Both the position numbers and the translations under genes were made by a program. DNA of 6,142 nucleotides from Nitrospinae bacterium RIFCSPLOWO2_12_39_16 (GTDB lineage Bacteria > Nitrospinota > Nitrospinia > UBA9942): contig MHDO01000049.1 of the NCBI GenBank assembly GCA_001805005.1, positions 1-6,142 of the forward strand, in the 5' to 3' direction. Below the pieces are notes generated by a model that was given only the letters and a program-made list of their open reading frames with translations, searched no databases and was not told the origin of the DNA. This document shows, piece by piece, positions 3,918 through 6,142 of the stretch (its first letter is position 1; each line of letters starts with the position of its first letter).

Positions 3918-5912
3918 ATGAAAATAGTCTTTAAAATATTCATAATCCTCTTTTTGATTTTCATAACAGGGTCTCCATTTGCCGAGGAGATGCCAAAGGA
4001 GGCTTCAAAGGAAAAACCTATTGAAATCTCTAAGAAGGACAACAAGATTACAATAAATCTTGTTGATGTGGATATATCTACACTTGTTAAATTTATAAGT
4101 GAACTAACCGGGAAAAATTTTATCTACGATGAAAGGCTAAAGGGAAAGATTACAGTAATTGCACCATCAAGACTTTCCACAGACGAGGCATTTAATCTTT
4201 TTACATCTCTGTTAGAGCTAAAGGGATTTACTCTTATTGCTACTGGGAATGCTTATAAGATAATCCCATCAGCAATGGCGAGGCAGAGCGGAACTGAAAT
4301 AGTAAGGGAGACAGAAAAGGTAAAGGTAAATGAGACATATATTGTCCGACTCATTCCATTGAATTTTATAGCCAGTCAGGATGCTATTACATTTATCCAG
4401 CCCCTTGTTTCAAAGGATGGCTATGCCTCAGCCTTTGGTCCGGGGAATTCTCTCCTTGTGGTAGATAATGCCCTCAATATAGAAAAGATATTGGAGATAT
4501 TGAAGGGTGTTGATAAAGAGACTGAACAGGATGAGTCTGAAATTGTCTATCTTAAATATGCACAGGCAGAGGCTGTCAGCAGAATATTAAAAGAAAGGGG
4601 ACAGCGGGTTCGTGTCGGCCATAAAGGAGGCGGGACGCCTCAAGGACAGCCGCCCCGTCCACCTGAGGGGAAGATAATCCCTGATGTGAGGCTAAACGCT
4701 ATTATTCTCATAGGGCCTTCCGATGAAAGGGAAGATTATAAAAAGATTATTGCCATATTAGATGTCCCTCCGCCAGAGACATCTTCCAGAATTAATGTCT
4801 ATTATCTTGAGAATGCCGAAGCTGCCGAGATTTCAAAGGTTTTGGAAGGGTTGACAAAGTCTGCACCGCCGCAGCCAGGGGCACCCCCATCACAGATGGT
4901 ATCAGAATTTAGCGGCAGGCTTGCTATAACCCCTGATAAGGCCACCAACTCCCTCATTATCATGTCATCCCCTGAAGATTATCAAACCCTTATGCAGGTA
5001 ATTAAAAAACTTGACAGAAGGCCAAGGCAGGTCTTTGTAGAGGCAATGATAACTGAGGTCTTTATAGATAAGGCACTTGACCTTGGGACAAAGTGGAGGG
5101 CATCTGCAAAGAATGATAAAGGGGAGCCGGTGGCAATCGGTGGAGTGGGGCGTGTTGATTCTACAGATGTCCAGAATGTAATAAGCGGGATGGCAGGATT
5201 GACTATTGGCGGGATGGGAAATTTTGTTACTGTCCCTGTGACAAATGTAGATGGCTCATCATATAATCTGACTGCCCCCGGTTTTGCTGCCCTCTTCAGC
5301 CTTAAACAGTTCAGGGATGCCATAAATGTCCTTTCTACTCCGCATATACTTACAAGCGATAACAAAGAGGCAGAGATTATTGTGGGTGAGAATGTCCCTT
5401 TTCTAAGTAAATTTGAGAGGGAGACAACTACTGCAAACCAGCCAATACTTCAATCCATTGAGAGAAAGGATGTTGGCATTACTTTAAAGATAAAGCCACA
5501 GATAAGCGAGGGGGGCTATGTAAAGCTTGATATATATCAGGAGATTTCTGCAATTGCCCCCACTTCTCAGACAGGGGGACAGGCAAAGGATATTATTACT
5601 ACAAAGCGTTCTGCAAAAACATCAGTCGTTGTGAAGAATGAGCAGACAATAGTTATTGGCGGATTGATACAGGATAAAGAAATAAAAAATGTAACAAAGG
5701 TTCCTCTCCTTGGCGATATTCCATTATTAGGATGGCTCTTTAAATACTCCTCAACACAGAAGCAGAAGATAAACCTTCTCATCTACCTTACCCCGACAAT
5801 AATAAAAGAGTTTAGTGAACTTGATACCCTTAAAGAAAAGACAGAGGAGAAATTTAAGGGTGGTGTTTCAGAGAAGGAGGAGGTAAAAAAAAGGGGAGAT
5901 GATGCTAAATGA
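3918..5912 (+). CDS. gspD: Type II secretion system secretin GspD
   Basis: GspD forms the multimeric outer-membrane channel of type II secretion. The 664-residue protein starts with a signal peptide (about 1-22, cleavage probably after Pro-Phe-Ala) with no lipobox Cys. N0 is at about 43-125 and N1 at about 138-199. N2 (about 207-283) is interrupted by a Gly/Pro-rich loop (236-251). N3 (about 291-366) has a Pro-rich loop (316-325). The secretin core (about 370-630) includes VLSTPHILTSDN (471-482), VGENVPF (489-495) and the signature VPLLGDIPLLGWLF (595-608), ending in Leu-Leu-Ile-Tyr-Leu-Thr-Pro-Thr-Ile-Ile (620-629). The last 35 residues are a charged tail rather than a recognisable pilotin-binding S domain. 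The start ATG lies 3 bases after an AAGGTGA Shine-Dalgarno that overlaps the gspC stop codon, so translation is probably coupled. The stop overlaps the gspE start. Confidence 0.97.
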   Translation: MKIVFKIFIILFLIFITGSPFAEEMPKEASKEKPIEISKKDNKITINLVDVDISTLVKFISELTGKNFIYDERLKGKITVIAPSRLSTDEAFNLFTSLLELKGFTLIATGNAYKIIPSAMARQSGTEIVRETEKVKVNETYIVRLIPLNFIASQDAITFIQPLVSKDGYASAFGPGNSLLVVDNALNIEKILEILKGVDKETEQDESEIVYLKYAQAEAVSRILKERGQRVRVGHKGGGTPQGQPPRPPEGKIIPDVRLNAIILIGPSDEREDYKKIIAILDVPPPETSSRINVYYLENAEAAEISKVLEGLTKSAPPQPGAPPSQMVSEFSGRLAITPDKATNSLIIMSSPEDYQTLMQVIKKLDRRPRQVFVEAMITEVFIDKALDLGTKWRASAKNDKGEPVAIGGVGRVDSTDVQNVISGMAGLTIGGMGNFVTVPVTNVDGSSYNLTAPGFAALFSLKQFRDAINVLSTPHILTSDNKEAEIIVGENVPFLSKFERETTTANQPILQSIERKDVGITLKIKPQISEGGYVKLDIYQEISAIAPTSQTGGQAKDIITTKRSAKTSVVVKNEQTIVIGGLIQDKEIKNVTKVPLLGDIPLLGWLFKYSSTQKQKINLLIYLTPTIIKEFSELDTLKEKTEEKFKGGVSEKEEVKKRGDDAK

Positions 5913-6142
5913 AGGATGAACTCATAAGCATAATTAAAGCCCATGGTTTCTCCTACATAGATGAAATTAATAGTGAAGATATTGACCCTGCCTTTATTGA
6001 AAGAATACCTCTCTCATTTGCAAAGGGGAATCTCGTTATACCTTTAAGAAAAGAAAATGGAAAGGTATTGGTGGCATTGGCAGATCCAAAGGGGATTTTT
6101 GCCCTAAACGATGTAGAGAAATTTCTATTTAACCCTGTAACC
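5909..6142 (+). CDS. gspE: Type II secretion system assembly ATPase GspE, N-terminal part (partial)
   Basis: The first 78 codons are in the window and the gene runs off the right edge. GspE is the cytoplasmic hexameric ATPase that powers assembly of the pseudopilus. The visible part matches the N-terminal domain of GspE/PilB ATPases: Ile-Asp-Pro-Ala-Phe-Ile-Glu-Arg-Ile-Pro-Leu (residues 26-36), then Leu-Val-Ile-Pro-Leu (42-46), then Val-Leu-Val-Ala-Leu-Ala-Asp-Pro (54-61). The Walker and zinc-binding motifs lie beyond the window. ATG 5909 overlaps the gspD stop in an ATGA, with AGGGGAG (5892-5898) 10 bases upstream, which indicates translational coupling. The gene order C-D-E supports GspE over the related type IV pilus ATPase PilB. 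Confidence 0.88.
   Translation, partial: MKDELISIIKAHGFSYIDEINSEDIDPAFIERIPLSFAKGNLVIPLRKENGKVLVALADPKGIFALNDVEKFLFNPVT

Noticed and set aside
3356..5782. Minus-strand open frames of 60-127 codons inside gspC and gspD.
   Set aside because: They lie opposite clearly conserved secretion proteins and show no domain features of their own.
5885..5892. A run of eight A followed by GGGG near the end of gspD, a possible slippage site.
   Set aside because: Neither shift joins gspD to gspE: one reaches TGA at 5900-5902, and the other stops within about 10 codons. It would only alter the poorly conserved tail.

Overview
The window is about 6.1 kb of AT-rich bacterial DNA that uses ATA and AGA/AGG codons heavily. 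It comes from a diderm (outer-membrane) bacterium, because it holds the start of a type II secretion (gsp) operon with an outer-membrane secretin. The codon style and the Fe-S flavoprotein would suit an uncultured Nitrospirota- or Desulfobacterota-like lineage. That placement is an impression only; there is no taxonomic marker gene here.

Layout. Positions 1-113 are the C-terminal tail of a WYL-domain-type regulator whose start lies outside the window. Positions 114-971 form a patchy accessory zone of very small genes: a 57-residue ribbon-helix-helix (antitoxin-like) protein at 136-309, a 78-residue protein of unknown function at 475-711 with a promoter that would make it leaderless, and, convergent with it, an 83-residue Phd/YefM-type antitoxin (720-971, minus strand) with its own extended -10 promoter. 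No complete toxin gene accompanies either antitoxin-like gene. Two short open frames suggest decay: one continues the ribbon-helix-helix gene in another frame, and one follows the Phd-type gene behind a Shine-Dalgarno.

Positions 1032-2861 (minus strand) encode a 609-residue GltD-like NAD(P)H/FAD oxidoreductase. It carries an N-terminal Fe-S domain and a C-terminal two-cluster ferredoxin domain, and is probably an electron-transfer hub between a pyridine nucleotide and ferredoxin or an unknown partner.

A 168-base intergenic region (2862-3029) holds two well-formed divergent promoters placed back to back, with -35 boxes 10 bases apart and a short inverted repeat over the -10 of the oxidoreductase promoter. 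To the right lie gspC (inner-membrane clamp with a PDZ domain), gspD (secretin) and the first 78 codons of gspE (assembly ATPase). These are translationally coupled by a 3-base gap and an ATGA overlap. Together they are the front of a type II secretion operon that continues beyond the window.

The gsp genes and the oxidoreductase are clearly recognisable and ordinary in kind. The less explained parts are the small-gene zone at 114-971 and the divergent promoter region. No CRISPR array, tRNA, rRNA, insertion sequence or convincing intrinsic terminator was seen.
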